From Maridesulfovibrio sp. (GTDB lineage: Bacteria; Desulfobacterota; Desulfovibrionia; Desulfovibrionales; Desulfovibrionaceae): DNA of 64,000 nt. The stretch spans positions 751,501-815,500 of the forward strand of contig NZ_OY781616.1 of the NCBI RefSeq assembly GCF_963677005.1, in the 5' to 3' direction. Every line of letters begins with the position of its first letter. Within the stretch, counting starts at the first letter, position 1. This document shows positions 19,923 to 29,076 of the stretch, in pieces. The translations under genes and the position numbers were made by a program. The notes below the pieces were generated by a model that had not been told where the DNA came from, ran no database searches, and was given only the letters and a program-made list of their open reading frames with translations.

Positions 19923-20501
19923 ATGAGCAAAAAAAGAATAGTGCTGGCCGTGACAGGGGCCAGCGGAACAGTTTACGCAGTTCAACTGGCCCGGCACCTG
20001 AATGGAATGGACGATGTTGAACTGCATCTCATTATTTCCGATTCAGCCCTTAAAGTTATGGATATGGAAACCGGTTACGACCGGACTGATCTGGCCTGTC
20101 TGGCTGATTTCGTCTACGACTGCAAAGATGTCGGGGCACCTCCGGCCAGCGGATCGTGGCCGCATTCGGGGATGATAGTCTGTCCCTGTTCCATGGCATC
20201 CCTTGCGGCCGTTGCTCAGGGACTCGGAACCAATCTGATTCACCGTGCGGCTGATGTCTGTTTAAAGGAACGCAGAAAACTGGTGCTGGTCACCAGAGAA
20301 ACTCCGCTCAACCTGATCCACATCAGGAACATGGAAACAGCGACCCTTGCCGGGGCAACGGTCATGCCCGCCTCGCCGGGATTTTATCATAGCCCTGAAA
20401 GCGTGGAAGATCTTGCCGCGCATATGGCAGGCCGGGTGCTTGAGCAACTGGATATTCCCCATAACCTTTATAAACGCTGGTGCGAAGAATCGCAGAGGTA
20501 A
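19923..20501 (+). CDS. ubiX: Flavin prenyltransferase UbiX
   Basis: A 192-residue flavoprotein that attaches a dimethylallyl group to reduced FMN, making the prenyl-FMN cofactor used by UbiD-type decarboxylases. Family marks are [17 protein letters not shown] (residues 7-23), [24 protein letters not shown] core ([13 protein letters not shown]), and [12 protein letters not shown] near residue 125. No ubiD lies in the window; the partner decarboxylase, perhaps for futalosine-route menaquinone synthesis, must be elsewhere. The next gene starts three bases after its stop. Confidence 0.93.
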   Translation: MSKKRIVLAVTGASGTVYAVQLARHLNGMDDVELHLIISDSALKVMDMETGYDRTDLACLADFVYDCKDVGAPPASGSWPHSGMIVCPCSMASLAAVAQGLGTNLIHRAADVCLKERRKLVLVTRETPLNLIHIRNMETATLAGATVMPASPGFYHSPESVEDLAAHMAGRVLEQLDIPHNLYKRWCEESQR

Positions 20502-20504
20502 ATC

Positions 20505-21194
20505 ATGCAACATACTTTTACCTGGAACGGACATTCCAATTTTACCATTGGCTGCGGCGATAAAATTATTGTTGTTGATCCTTTTTATGAAGGAAACCCC
20601 AAGAGCTGCAATTCATGGGAATCCGTGTCCAAGGCAGATATCGTTCTGGTTACGCACGATCACGGTGACCATCTGGGGCAGGCCGTGGAAATATCCAAGG
20701 CTACCGGGGCGACCCTTGTATGCATATTTGATCTGGTGGAAAAAATGATCGCCGCCGGGGTAAGCGCCGAGCGGATTATCGGCATGAATATCGGCGGGAC
20801 GGTCGAGGTGTGCGGGATACAGATCAAGATGGTTCAGGCCATGCATTCCGCTCCCACCGGGGCTCCTGCCGGGTACATCATGACTTCCGAAGACGGGTAT
20901 TGCGTTTATTTTGCAGGTGATACCGGGCTGTTCTCCAGTATGGAGCTGTTCGGCAAACTGCACGATATCGATGTGGCCATGCTGCCCACGGGAGGATGGT
21001 TTACCATGGATTCCGGAGATGCCGCTTATGCCTGCAAGCTTCTTAGGTGTAGGGCGGCCATTCCCATGCATTACGGAACGTTCCCTATTCTGGAGCAGGG
21101 TGCGCAATCGTTCATAGACCACTGTGCGGAGCTTGCACCGGAGTGTGAGGTCTGGGAACTTGAGGTCGGGGTGATGTTCGAAGCGGAGAGATGA
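20505..21194 (+). CDS. UPF0173-type metal-dependent hydrolase
   Basis: A 229-residue metallo-beta-lactamase-fold protein with the metal-binding THDHGDHLG (about residues 47-55), FAGDTGLF with the bridging Asp, and IPMHYGTFPI near residue 190. It matches the UPF0173 family of predicted hydrolases, whose substrate is unknown. The three-base gap after ubiX says they share a message, but no functional link is established. Length is normal; there is no signal peptide, so it is cytosolic. Confidence 0.87.
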   Translation: MQHTFTWNGHSNFTIGCGDKIIVVDPFYEGNPKSCNSWESVSKADIVLVTHDHGDHLGQAVEISKATGATLVCIFDLVEKMIAAGVSAERIIGMNIGGTVEVCGIQIKMVQAMHSAPTGAPAGYIMTSEDGYCVYFAGDTGLFSSMELFGKLHDIDVAMLPTGGWFTMDSGDAAYACKLLRCRAAIPMHYGTFPILEQGAQSFIDHCAELAPECEVWELEVGVMFEAER

Positions 21195-21216
21195 TGGGCC
21201 TTTGGAATCCCTAATA
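21195..21216 (+). repeat. Remnant of the intergenic palindromic repeat, copy J
   Basis: GGGCCTTTGGAATCCCTAAT matches only the distal end of the short form (compare copy H at 54008-54026). It lies directly after a stop codon and appears to be a truncated relic. Confidence 0.6.
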
Positions 21217-21238
21217 GTTTGCTGTCATTATATTGCGA

Positions 21239-22591
21239 TCAGAGCAGGAATATCCCGGCGAGTCCGAGCAGGGAAAAGAATCCGAAACTGTCGGTTATGG
21301 TGGTCAGGAAAATTGATGAGGCCTGTGCCGGGTCGCGTCCGAATTCCTTGAGCAGGATGGGTATGGCGCCGCCGACTACCGCTCCGAGGACCATGTCTAT
21401 GAAAAGAGCACCGGACATGACCATGGCAAGGGTGCTGTTATGGGTGACAAGACCCACTACCGCCAGCACCAGCAGGGCAACGCAGAGCCCGTTGGCAAGG
21501 CCGATTTTCAATTCACGGAAAACTGCGGACCAGGATTTCTTGCGGTCAAATTTTTCAGTGGCGAACTGCCTGATCATGACCGCCAGTGCCTGCTGACCGG
21601 TATTTCCAGCCTGGTTGGCGACAATAGGCATTAGTACGGCGAGAATGGCCATCTGGGCGATATTGTTTTCAAAAAGGTGGACAACCCAGGCGGAGACAGC
21701 GGAGTTGGCAACGTTGATAACCAGCCAGGGAAGACGTTTTTTCACCGAATATTTCCATGGAGAATCAACTGTTTCGTCAGTTGCGGCACCAACCATGGAC
21801 TGCATGTCCTCGCTGGCTTCTTCGTTGATGATGTCAATGACGTCATCAACGGTTACAACGCCGATGAAACGGTGATCGAAATCTGTTACCGGCATGGCCA
21901 GGAAGTTGTAGTGCGCTATGAGTCTGGCGACTTCTTCCTTGTCCACGTTGTAGGTTACGGAAATAAGATGCTGGTTCTGGGTCAGTTCGGTCAAGAGTTT
22001 GCCGGGACGGGAAATAAGCAGGTCCCGCATTGATACCGCTCCGACCAGATGGCGGCGGCGGTTAACAACGTAGGCGTAGTAGGGTATGCTTTTGTCCTCT
22101 ACTTCCCTGCGGATGGTGGCGATGGCCTGATCCACTGTCATGGTATCGCGTACAACCGCGACCTCGGTGGTCATAACCCCGCCGGCTGTTTCCGGATCAA
22201 AGGTCAGCAGGGTCGAAATTTCTTCACGTTCCTCGGCTTTTATCTGGCGCAGCAGGGTTTCCCTGAGATCATCGTCAAGATCTTCAAGGATGTCCGTGGC
22301 GTCATCCGGGGACATGTATTCAAGTATTCGGGCGGCAAATCCTACGTTGAGGCGTTCAACAAGGTCGCGCTGATCATATTTCGCCATTTCGGCAATGGAC
22401 TCGGCAGCATCCTTGATAGGAAGCTGCTTGATGAACTTGACCTGTTCTTCGAGGCCGAGTTCTTCAATATGATCAGCGGCATCAGCTGGGTGCAGGGCAT
22501 CAATGACACGCTGGTCGACTTCGCCAGCGCGTCCTTTGCCACTCTCCTGCCATTGCCGCAGAGGTTCCGGTATTCCTTTAGCCTTCGTCAT
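21239..22591 (-). CDS. mgtE: Magnesium transporter MgtE
   Basis: A 450-residue channel-type magnesium transporter. Order: cytoplasmic MgtE_N domain with alpha-helical repeats (VIDALHPADAADHIEEL to about residue 130), tandem CBS domains (about 135-255, including TTEVAVVRDTMTVDQAI and VTVDDVIDII), then five membrane helices with the VLMPIVANQAGNTGQQ pore segment. The N and CBS domains sense cytosolic magnesium and close the pore. Length is typical. It is transcribed towards the UPF0173 gene and away from nadC. Confidence 0.95.
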   Translation of the reverse strand: MTKAKGIPEPLRQWQESGKGRAGEVDQRVIDALHPADAADHIEELGLEEQVKFIKQLPIKDAAESIAEMAKYDQRDLVERLNVGFAARILEYMSPDDATDILEDLDDDLRETLLRQIKAEEREEISTLLTFDPETAGGVMTTEVAVVRDTMTVDQAIATIRREVEDKSIPYYAYVVNRRRHLVGAVSMRDLLISRPGKLLTELTQNQHLISVTYNVDKEEVARLIAHYNFLAMPVTDFDHRFIGVVTVDDVIDIINEEASEDMQSMVGAATDETVDSPWKYSVKKRLPWLVINVANSAVSAWVVHLFENNIAQMAILAVLMPIVANQAGNTGQQALAVMIRQFATEKFDRKKSWSAVFRELKIGLANGLCVALLVLAVVGLVTHNSTLAMVMSGALFIDMVLGAVVGGAIPILLKEFGRDPAQASSIFLTTITDSFGFFSLLGLAGIFLL

Positions 22592-22763
22592 GGCGCTACC
22601 AACTATCCCAAATACAGTGAAAGGTCAAAAATTATGACTATTCCATGCAATATAATTCAGTTTGTGAAATCCTTCGCAGCCCTTGTATTACTTGATAAAA
22701 ACGGATACCAGAATTTGTTACATGACCTCAAACTTAATGTTACATAAAATTAACAGGAATAAT

Positions 22764-23636
22764 ATGAACCAAAAGCTCTTTAATGACTTCTTTCAGGCCG
22801 AAGCCAAAATGTTTCTTCTGGCCACCATTAAAATATCTCTTAGCGAAGACGGCCCGGATCTGACCTCTCTGGGCCTTTTTGAGCCCGAGGATATTGCCAC
22901 GGCTCAGATAATCGCCAAGGAAGATACAGTAGTAGCCGGACTGCCCCTGATTAACTTGATTCTTGAATTTGCAGATCAGGAAAACAAGTGTCAGGTGCAT
23001 CTGAATGTGGATGAAGGTGATAAAGTCTCCACCGGAACGCTCATAGCCGCCATCCAGGGCCCCGCGGCCCTGCTCCTCAAAGCGGAAAGGGTGATCCTCA
23101 ACTTCATCTCGCATCTGTCCGGAATTGCAACTGAAACCCGTAAATACGTGGATGCCCTTGATCACTGCGAAACCATACTTCTGGATACCCGCAAGACCCT
23201 GCCGGGGCTTCGTTATCCGGAGAAGTACGCTGTGCGTGTGGGGGGAGCTCAGAACCACCGTCTGAATCTTGTGGAAATGCTGATGCTCAAGGACAACCAC
23301 ATTGACCGTGCCGGTTCTATTACCATGGCCGTGGACAAGCTCCGTGCGAAGTATGAAAACTGTCCGCCCATAGAAGTTGAATGCCGCACACAGGAAGAGG
23401 TTGATGAAGCCGTTGCCTGCAGGGTCGAGCGTATCATGCTTGATAACATGACCTTTGATCAGGCCAAGGCCGCAATCGAAACCATTCCCGATGAAATCGA
23501 AACCGAGATCAGTGGAAACGTGACCCTTGAGACCATCGCCGCGCTTGCGGAAGCAGGTCCGGATTACATATCGGTCGGCAGGATCACTCATTCCGCTAAA
23601 AGCTCGGACCTGAGTATGACGATCATACAAATGTAG
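22764..23636 (+). CDS. nadC: Quinolinate phosphoribosyltransferase
   Basis: A 290-residue enzyme converting quinolinate and PRPP to nicotinate mononucleotide, CO2 and diphosphate. It shows LLDTRKTLPGLRYPEKYAV with the substrate-binding Arg/Lys cluster, GGAQNHRLNL, MLKDNHI, EVECRTQEE and SVGRITHSAKSSDLS. The start at 22764 (MNQKLFNDFF) has AGGA seven bases upstream; a longer frame would add 27 unrelated residues. First gene of nadC-nadA-nadB, which together make nicotinate mononucleotide from aspartate. Confidence 0.95.
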   Translation: MNQKLFNDFFQAEAKMFLLATIKISLSEDGPDLTSLGLFEPEDIATAQIIAKEDTVVAGLPLINLILEFADQENKCQVHLNVDEGDKVSTGTLIAAIQGPAALLLKAERVILNFISHLSGIATETRKYVDALDHCETILLDTRKTLPGLRYPEKYAVRVGGAQNHRLNLVEMLMLKDNHIDRAGSITMAVDKLRAKYENCPPIEVECRTQEEVDEAVACRVERIMLDNMTFDQAKAAIETIPDEIETEISGNVTLETIAALAEAGPDYISVGRITHSAKSSDLSMTIIQM

Positions 23637-23648
23637 GTACTGCATAAA

Positions 23649-24671
23649 ATGTATTCAGATATCATTGCTGAACAAAAGAAGAAGTATGGCAGGAAACTGG
23701 CCATATTGGGACACCATTACCAGTCGGATGACATTATTCGTCATACCGATCTGAAGGGGGATTCTCTGGAACTCGCCCGGCAGATCGAGAAACTGGAAGC
23801 AGAGCACATCGTGTTCTGCGGTGTTCACTTTATGGCCGAGTCCGCAGCCATCGTGCGCCGGGAAGACCAGAAGGTCTATATTCCCGATGCAAGTGCCGGT
23901 TGCGTCATGGCCAACATGGCGCCGGCGTGGCTGGTGGACATAATACTGACACGAATACTTGAAGAAAGCGGACGCAAAATAATTCCGCTGGCATATGTGA
24001 ATACTCCTGCCGCCGTAAAAGCAGTTTGCGGCAGGCACGGCGGTTCCGTATGCACTTCGGCCAATGCCGAAAAAATGCTCAGTTGGGCCCTTTCCCAAGG
24101 GGACGGGGTACTCTTCCTTCCTGACAGGAATCTTGCGCTCAATACCGCTGACAGGCTGGGTATTGCTGATGAAGAACGGCTCCTTCTTGATGTCCGCGGC
24201 AAAGGTGCCGCGCTTGATGTGCCGGCCACATTGGATAAGAAGCTGCTTATCTGGCCGGGATTGTGCGCCATTCATCAGAGATTCAAGCTCTCCCGTATGG
24301 AGCAGTTCCGTTCCGAATATCCGGGTTGCAAAATCGTTGTGCATCCCGAGTGTCCGCCGGAACTGGTAAAGGCGGCAGACGGCAACGGTTCCACCTCGTA
24401 TCTGATAAAGTACGTGGAGGCCGCTCCGGCCGGGACAACGATTGTTGTCGGCACTGAAACAAATCTGGTCAACAGACTGGGGGACATGTTTCCGGACAAG
24501 TCCATTATACCTCTGGGTATAAGCTTTTGCAGCAACATGGCCAAGATTACGGAAGAGAACCTTGCAAACCTTCTCCTGAATCTGGAAACAGCCGCTTTTG
24601 AGGATGTTTCCGATGAAATCAGAAAACCCGCAAAAATTGCGCTGGAGAGGATGCTCGAAGTCTGTGCATAA
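23649..24671 (+). CDS. nadA: Quinolinate synthase
   Basis: A 340-residue 4Fe-4S enzyme that condenses iminoaspartate with dihydroxyacetone phosphate to form quinolinate. Three cysteines in the expected contexts (DASAGCVMA, WPGLCAIHQRF, GISFCSNMAKI) are the likely cluster ligands. The N-terminal LGHHYQSDDII and VHPECPPE are family motifs. It lies 12 bases after nadC. The oxygen-sensitive cluster fits an anaerobic host. Confidence 0.96.
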   Translation: MYSDIIAEQKKKYGRKLAILGHHYQSDDIIRHTDLKGDSLELARQIEKLEAEHIVFCGVHFMAESAAIVRREDQKVYIPDASAGCVMANMAPAWLVDIILTRILEESGRKIIPLAYVNTPAAVKAVCGRHGGSVCTSANAEKMLSWALSQGDGVLFLPDRNLALNTADRLGIADEERLLLDVRGKGAALDVPATLDKKLLIWPGLCAIHQRFKLSRMEQFRSEYPGCKIVVHPECPPELVKAADGNGSTSYLIKYVEAAPAGTTIVVGTETNLVNRLGDMFPDKSIIPLGISFCSNMAKITEENLANLLLNLETAAFEDVSDEIRKPAKIALERMLEVCA

Positions 24672-24729
24672 ATAATAACAAACCTTTAGCCGGAACCTGA
24701 AAAGGCTGCCGTTTCATGAGATATAAGGC

Positions 24730-26325
24730 ATGCAGGAAAACCGAATCAAAACCGAGGTTTTAATAATCGGATCAGGAATCGCCGGATGTATATCAGCTCT
24801 GACGATAGCAGAAAAAGGTATTGAAGTAACATTATTGACCCAGGGGGACGACCTCCTCACCGGGAACACCAGACTCGCTCAGGGCGGTATAGTTTATACC
24901 GGTCCGGGTGATTCTCCGAAAAAACTTGAAAAGGACATTTTTACCGCAGGCTGGAACTACAACAGTGTCAAGGCCGTGCGGTTTCTGGCCAAACACGGTC
25001 CTGAAATTCTGAAGAAACTTCTTCTGGATAAATATCCGGTTCCGTTCCAGAAGGACGACGAAGGCGATTACAGCCTCACCCGTGAAGGCGGACATGGCGT
25101 GCCGCGCATACTCTATTGTGCCGACCATACCGGGCAGTCGATTATAGAAGTGCTCAGCCGGTGTGTGGCGGAACATCCGTACATCAGGATATGCACCAAC
25201 AGGACCGCCATCGACCTCATAACCAGTCATCACCAGGCCAGAAGTCCGGAATTCATGTACAACCTGACAAACAAGTGCCTCGGCGCTTACGTGTACAATG
25301 AATCCAAGGACGTGGTCGAAACCATGCTGGCAAACTACACCGTGCTGGCCACCGGCGGTCTCGGTCAGATTTACATGCATACGACCAACACCACCGGCTC
25401 CATCGGTTCCGGGGTTTCCATGGCCAACCGTGCGAAAGCAAGGGTCATAAACGCCGAAATGGTGCAGTTTCACCCCACAGCATTCTATCAGGGAGCCAGA
25501 TCCAGAGCCAGTCGCAGGTTTCTTATTTCCGAGGCTGTGCGCGGAGAAGGCGCCAAGTTGATCAACTCCTCAGGCGAAGCTTTTATGCATCGTTACGATC
25601 CGCGTGCGGACCTTGCTCCGCGTGATATCGTCACCCGCTCCATCCGTGAGGAAATGCTCCAGACCGAGGAAGAATGCGTCTATCTGGATGCAGCCAACCA
25701 CGTAAAGCATGATCTGACCAAACGGTTTCCGACCATTTACGGTCGCTGTCTGGAAAACGGAATTGATATTACCAAGCATCCCATACCGGTTGTTCCGGCT
25801 GCGCATTATTTCTGCGGCGGGGTGCTTGTTGATGAGAAAGGCAAAACAACCATCGAGCGGCTGTATGCTGTCGGTGAGTGTTCCTGCACCGGGCTGCACG
25901 GCGGCAACCGTCTCGCCAGCACCTCACTGTTGGAAGCTCTGGTCTGGGGGAACACTGCCGGTGAAGAAATCGGTTCCAGGGCCTCCAAAGGCGGAGCGCA
26001 CAGCAAGAAGCTTCTTGACGCTGTTCCGGACTGGGAAAGTCCCGGAAACAATTCCAACGAAGACCCGGCCCTCATCGCTCAGGACTGGGCCCTTATCCGC
26101 AGCGTAATGTGGAACTATGTCGGCATAACAAGGTCAACGGCGCGCCTTAACCGGGCCATAGACGACCTGCAGAACCTGAACCGGAACCTGCGTTCCTTTT
26201 ACAAACGTACTCCGATCAGCAGGCCCATTATCGACCTGTTCCATGGCTGTCAGGCTGCTTTGACCGTAACCGTGGCCGCCCTGCGTAATACCAAAAGTAT
26301 AGGCTGCCATTATCGGGTTGATTAG
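24730..26325 (+). CDS. nadB: L-aspartate oxidase
   Basis: A 531-residue flavoprotein that oxidises L-aspartate to iminoaspartate, feeding NadA. The FAD-binding GSGIAGCISALTIAEKG is at about residues 14-30; other motifs are TRLAQGGIVY, EMVQFHPTAFY, EAVRGEGAKL and ECSCTGLHGGNRLAS. The C-terminal helical domain is complete. In anaerobes fumarate can serve as electron acceptor instead of oxygen (known for the family). It ends the nadCAB run; the gap after nadA is 58 bases. Confidence 0.96.
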   Translation: MQENRIKTEVLIIGSGIAGCISALTIAEKGIEVTLLTQGDDLLTGNTRLAQGGIVYTGPGDSPKKLEKDIFTAGWNYNSVKAVRFLAKHGPEILKKLLLDKYPVPFQKDDEGDYSLTREGGHGVPRILYCADHTGQSIIEVLSRCVAEHPYIRICTNRTAIDLITSHHQARSPEFMYNLTNKCLGAYVYNESKDVVETMLANYTVLATGGLGQIYMHTTNTTGSIGSGVSMANRAKARVINAEMVQFHPTAFYQGARSRASRRFLISEAVRGEGAKLINSSGEAFMHRYDPRADLAPRDIVTRSIREEMLQTEEECVYLDAANHVKHDLTKRFPTIYGRCLENGIDITKHPIPVVPAAHYFCGGVLVDEKGKTTIERLYAVGECSCTGLHGGNRLASTSLLEALVWGNTAGEEIGSRASKGGAHSKKLLDAVPDWESPGNNSNEDPALIAQDWALIRSVMWNYVGITRSTARLNRAIDDLQNLNRNLRSFYKRTPISRPIIDLFHGCQAALTVTVAALRNTKSIGCHYRVD

Positions 26326-26360
26326 CGCGGTTGCCGTGACTGAACGACCTGCATTGTGTG

Positions 26361-26452
26361 GGGCCGGAGACCCTCCGGGGGCCAAAGAAACTTTTTGGGA
26401 AAAAGTTTCTCTGGACTCTTCAAAAACTTTTTAACGGTGCTTCGCATCTTTG
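26361..26452 (+). repeat. Intergenic palindromic repeat, copy C (divergent form)
   Basis: GGGCCGGAGACCCTCCGGGGGCC, then AAAGAAACTTTTT...AAAAAGTTTCTCTGG, ACTCTTCAAAAACTTTTT and GGTGCTTCGCA. The general plan matches copies A, D and E, but the central stem sequence differs. It follows nadB by about 35 bases. Confidence 0.65.
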
Positions 26453-26475
26453 TAAGGCACGCTGACATGAAAAAG

Positions 26476-26511
26476 AAATCCCCTGCCGGAGTTATCGGCA
26501 GGGGATTTTTG
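26476..26511. terminator. Rho-independent terminator downstream of nadB
   Basis: AAATCCCCTGCCG (26476-26488) pairs exactly with CGGCAGGGGATTT (26496-26508) around GAGTTAT, followed by TTTG. It sits between copies C and D in a 489-base gap that holds no gene. Confidence 0.92.
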
Positions 26512-26618
26512 TATTAGTAACTTTTTATTCTGGCGAATGTCTTATTCGCCTCAAGTTTGGTCTTTATTTGATAACTACAAGACCTTGTTAAGCTAAATGG
26601 CAGTTTGGCAGATGAAGC

Positions 26619-26797
26619 GGCGAAGCCTTATCAAAAAAGTTTGGGATTCTTGCACTAGCTCTTAGATGAGCGGTCTTTCCGCGAGTCTTAGAGATAGCGA
26701 CAGTGTAACAAACCCTTTTCAAAGGGTTTAAGGCCCCCGGCAGGGGCGCCCCGCGAGGCCGCCGGAGGCGAAGTCATATCACAAAAGCGCGAAGCGC
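26619..26797 (-). repeat. Intergenic palindromic repeat, copy D with 60-base extra segment
   Basis: On the minus strand it reads GCGCTTCGCGC...GCCTCCGGCGGCC...GGGGGCCTTAAACCCTTT..., then about 60 extra bases (26651-26710), then AGAATCCCAAA...AAGGCTTCGCC. Without the extra segment it aligns with copy A. It lies 17 bases after the AccA/AccD gene in the usual orientation. Confidence 0.85.
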
Positions 26798-26814
26798 CTC
26801 AAATTCTATCCAAC

Positions 26815-29073
26815 CTACCTGTAATACAGATTGCGTCCGCCTACGGTCAGGAAAGCCTGATGCAGGTTGCGTCGTATGTCACGTCTGTCCCAGATATCCT
26901 GTATATGTCCTCTGGAGAGGGCATTGTATGCGGAATGGTAGTTCGGTGGAATATCCATACCGGTTGTTTCCTTGATGACTCCGGGCCCTGCAAAGCCGAT
27001 ACGCGAGGAGCGCACGGCGTACTGGTAGGGGGAACATCCGAGGAAGCTGGCTACGGGGCCTGCGTAGGAGTTGGTATCGTAGAGCACCACGTACAGTCCG
27101 CCGGATTCAATATAGCTGCGAACCGCCATGGTAACGCGGGGCATCTGGATAAGTCCGTTGGTTCCTTCCTGAATGCGGATACCCGCTGTTCCGTGAACGT
27201 AGGCAAGGAAGGGATAGCGTTTCTTGCCGGCCAGTTCCAGTGCCCGGATGAACTTTTCGCCTTCCGCTGCTCCGACTGATCCGCCTCTGAAGGGGGCGAC
27301 CAGAGTGGCGCAGATTACCTTGGTGTGTTTTATGGACCCTTCATAGGTGATGCAGCCGGACTGAAGCCCGGTCTTGGCTTTGGCAGCATCCAGTCTTTCC
27401 TGAAAGTTGGGAAAGTTTGTCGGGTTGGCGGAACAGATAGACTTGTTGAATTCACGCACGGTGCCCCAGTCGAATATGTTGGCCATATACCAGCGGTATT
27501 CCATGGGAAAATGGTGTCCGCAGGTAGGGCAGACCCCGGCGAATTCATCGAAAAGGTCTCTGGACCATATTTCAAGACAGCCGTTTTTCTCTGCATTGGG
27601 GCAGGTTATTTCGCGGTCTTCGTTGGCTCGTGGGCTTACATAGTGCCTGTAGTCGGACGGCGGGATATCCGGTTCGGAATCTTCGGAAAGCTTGGTCAGG
27701 GCCAGCTCAACGTCGGAAACTGTCTTGGTGCCGAGGCCGAGTTTGTTCACGAGCATATGTTTCAGCTTGTCGAACTTGTTGGTTACGACATGCATTTCAT
27801 CTTTCGCCTCATCGGCAAGAGACTGGATTTTGGTCTGATATTTTTTGATCATGTCATAGCGCACAGTGGAATATGCTGCGGCCATGGCATCGACTTTTGC
27901 GGAATTGAGCTTTTCAAGGAAAGAACGTTTGTCTTCAAAGGCATGCTGAGCCATGCGGCGATACTTCTTGTAGCGCTTCCAGAGCAGCCTTTCCTTGGCA
28001 TTGGGGCTTATGGACCAGCGTACGAAAACGGACTCGTTGGTGAGTTCTTTTTTCTTGCGGCTTTTGATGGCTGCCCCGCGGAACAGGCGCAGCCCTTTGG
28101 CATTGAGCACTACTTCATCTGTGGCGCGGATTACTTCCGCCCGGACCAGTTTGTAGAAATCAAAGTGTTCGGGGCGTGCTCCCAGAGGCGGTTCGTAAAG
28201 AATGCCGTCAATGTAGCCGAAGCGCAGGTTGTCGTCTGCGGTAATGCATTGTGATTTCGCGCAGCTTTCTATGAGCTTGGAGGGAGCGCGTTCACCGCCG
28301 CGTATGCGACCTTCGATCGCAGCGGCCCCTTCCGGTGAGATTACTGAATAATATCCGTGCGACAGCATGAGGCGTTTATCGGCCATGGCGATCGCTTCGG
28401 CTCCACCGGAACCTCCTTCGGAAATCACGGAAATGACGGGTACGTCAAGACCGCACATTTCATAAATGTTTTCAGCTATCTGCTGGGCCGCACCGGGATA
28501 GTCCTCAACAGGATATGATCCGGGTGTGAATACATAGGTATGGATGGGGATATTTTCGCGTGCGGCTACCTTCATGTAGCGCAGAGCGTTGGCGTTACCC
28601 CAGGGCTTGATGCAGCCGCCGTTGCGGAATTCCTGCCCGTGGCCCTTTTCCTGTCCCACGACCATAACCGGCTGGTTGTGTACCTTTTTGCCTACACGTC
28701 TGGAAATGTACGCCCTTGCTATGACCATTCCGGGGTCGATACTCATATCGTCCTTGCCGCCTACAACTGTATAGTTGTCATAGACGTTTTCAAGGATATC
28801 CTTCAGGCATATGCGTTCGGAATGGCGGACAATACGGACTTTGTCCATGGCGGACAGTCCTCTGTCTATATCCTTTTCCAGAACCGCAAGGCTTTCATCA
28901 TATGTGTTCAGTTTATCCCAGAGGGCTTCCTGAGTCAGATTTATGTTCCGGTCCAGAAAGACATCCAGCCTGTCGGCAAATGCAGTAAGGCGCTTGTCTT
29001 CGGTATCGCCGAGGATGTCGCGCGCATACTGGACCCGCTTTATCATTCCGTCCAGTTTCTTTTCTATATCCAT
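26815..29073 (-). CDS. Fused acetyl-CoA carboxylase carboxyltransferase (AccA-like then AccD-like)
   Basis: A 752-residue protein joining both carboxyltransferase halves. The N-terminal part (about 100-330) is AccA-like, with SEGGSGGAEAIAMADKRLML and YSVISPEGAAAI. A helical, Lys-rich linker (about 345-460) follows, then an AccD-like part with a four-cysteine zinc ribbon (CPNAEKNGC and CPTCGHH, near 495-525) and PFRGGSVGAAEGEKF-type and GTAGIRIQEG-type oxyanion segments. It should transfer carboxyl from biotin to an acyl-CoA, probably acetyl-CoA. The order alpha-beta is the reverse of most AccD-AccA fusions. No biotinyl motif (MKM) is present. The biotin carboxylase gene lies three bases upstream. 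Confidence 0.85.
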   Translation of the reverse strand: MDIEKKLDGMIKRVQYARDILGDTEDKRLTAFADRLDVFLDRNINLTQEALWDKLNTYDESLAVLEKDIDRGLSAMDKVRIVRHSERICLKDILENVYDNYTVVGGKDDMSIDPGMVIARAYISRRVGKKVHNQPVMVVGQEKGHGQEFRNGGCIKPWGNANALRYMKVAARENIPIHTYVFTPGSYPVEDYPGAAQQIAENIYEMCGLDVPVISVISEGGSGGAEAIAMADKRLMLSHGYYSVISPEGAAAIEGRIRGGERAPSKLIESCAKSQCITADDNLRFGYIDGILYEPPLGARPEHFDFYKLVRAEVIRATDEVVLNAKGLRLFRGAAIKSRKKKELTNESVFVRWSISPNAKERLLWKRYKKYRRMAQHAFEDKRSFLEKLNSAKVDAMAAAYSTVRYDMIKKYQTKIQSLADEAKDEMHVVTNKFDKLKHMLVNKLGLGTKTVSDVELALTKLSEDSEPDIPPSDYRHYVSPRANEDREITCPNAEKNGCLEIWSRDLFDEFAGVCPTCGHHFPMEYRWYMANIFDWGTVREFNKSICSANPTNFPNFQERLDAAKAKTGLQSGCITYEGSIKHTKVICATLVAPFRGGSVGAAEGEKFIRALELAGKKRYPFLAYVHGTAGIRIQEGTNGLIQMPRVTMAVRSYIESGGLYVVLYDTNSYAGPVASFLGCSPYQYAVRSSRIGFAGPGVIKETTGMDIPPNYHSAYNALSRGHIQDIWDRRDIRRNLHQAFLTVGGRNLYYR

Positions 29074-29076
29074 ATA

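Noticed and set aside
22049..22747. Plus-strand open frame of 232 codons
   Set aside because: Antisense to mgtE for most of its length and ends in the nadC leader; no domain.
27325..28254. Open frame of 309 codons on the plus strand
   Set aside because: Antisense to the AccA/AccD fusion; no family resemblance.
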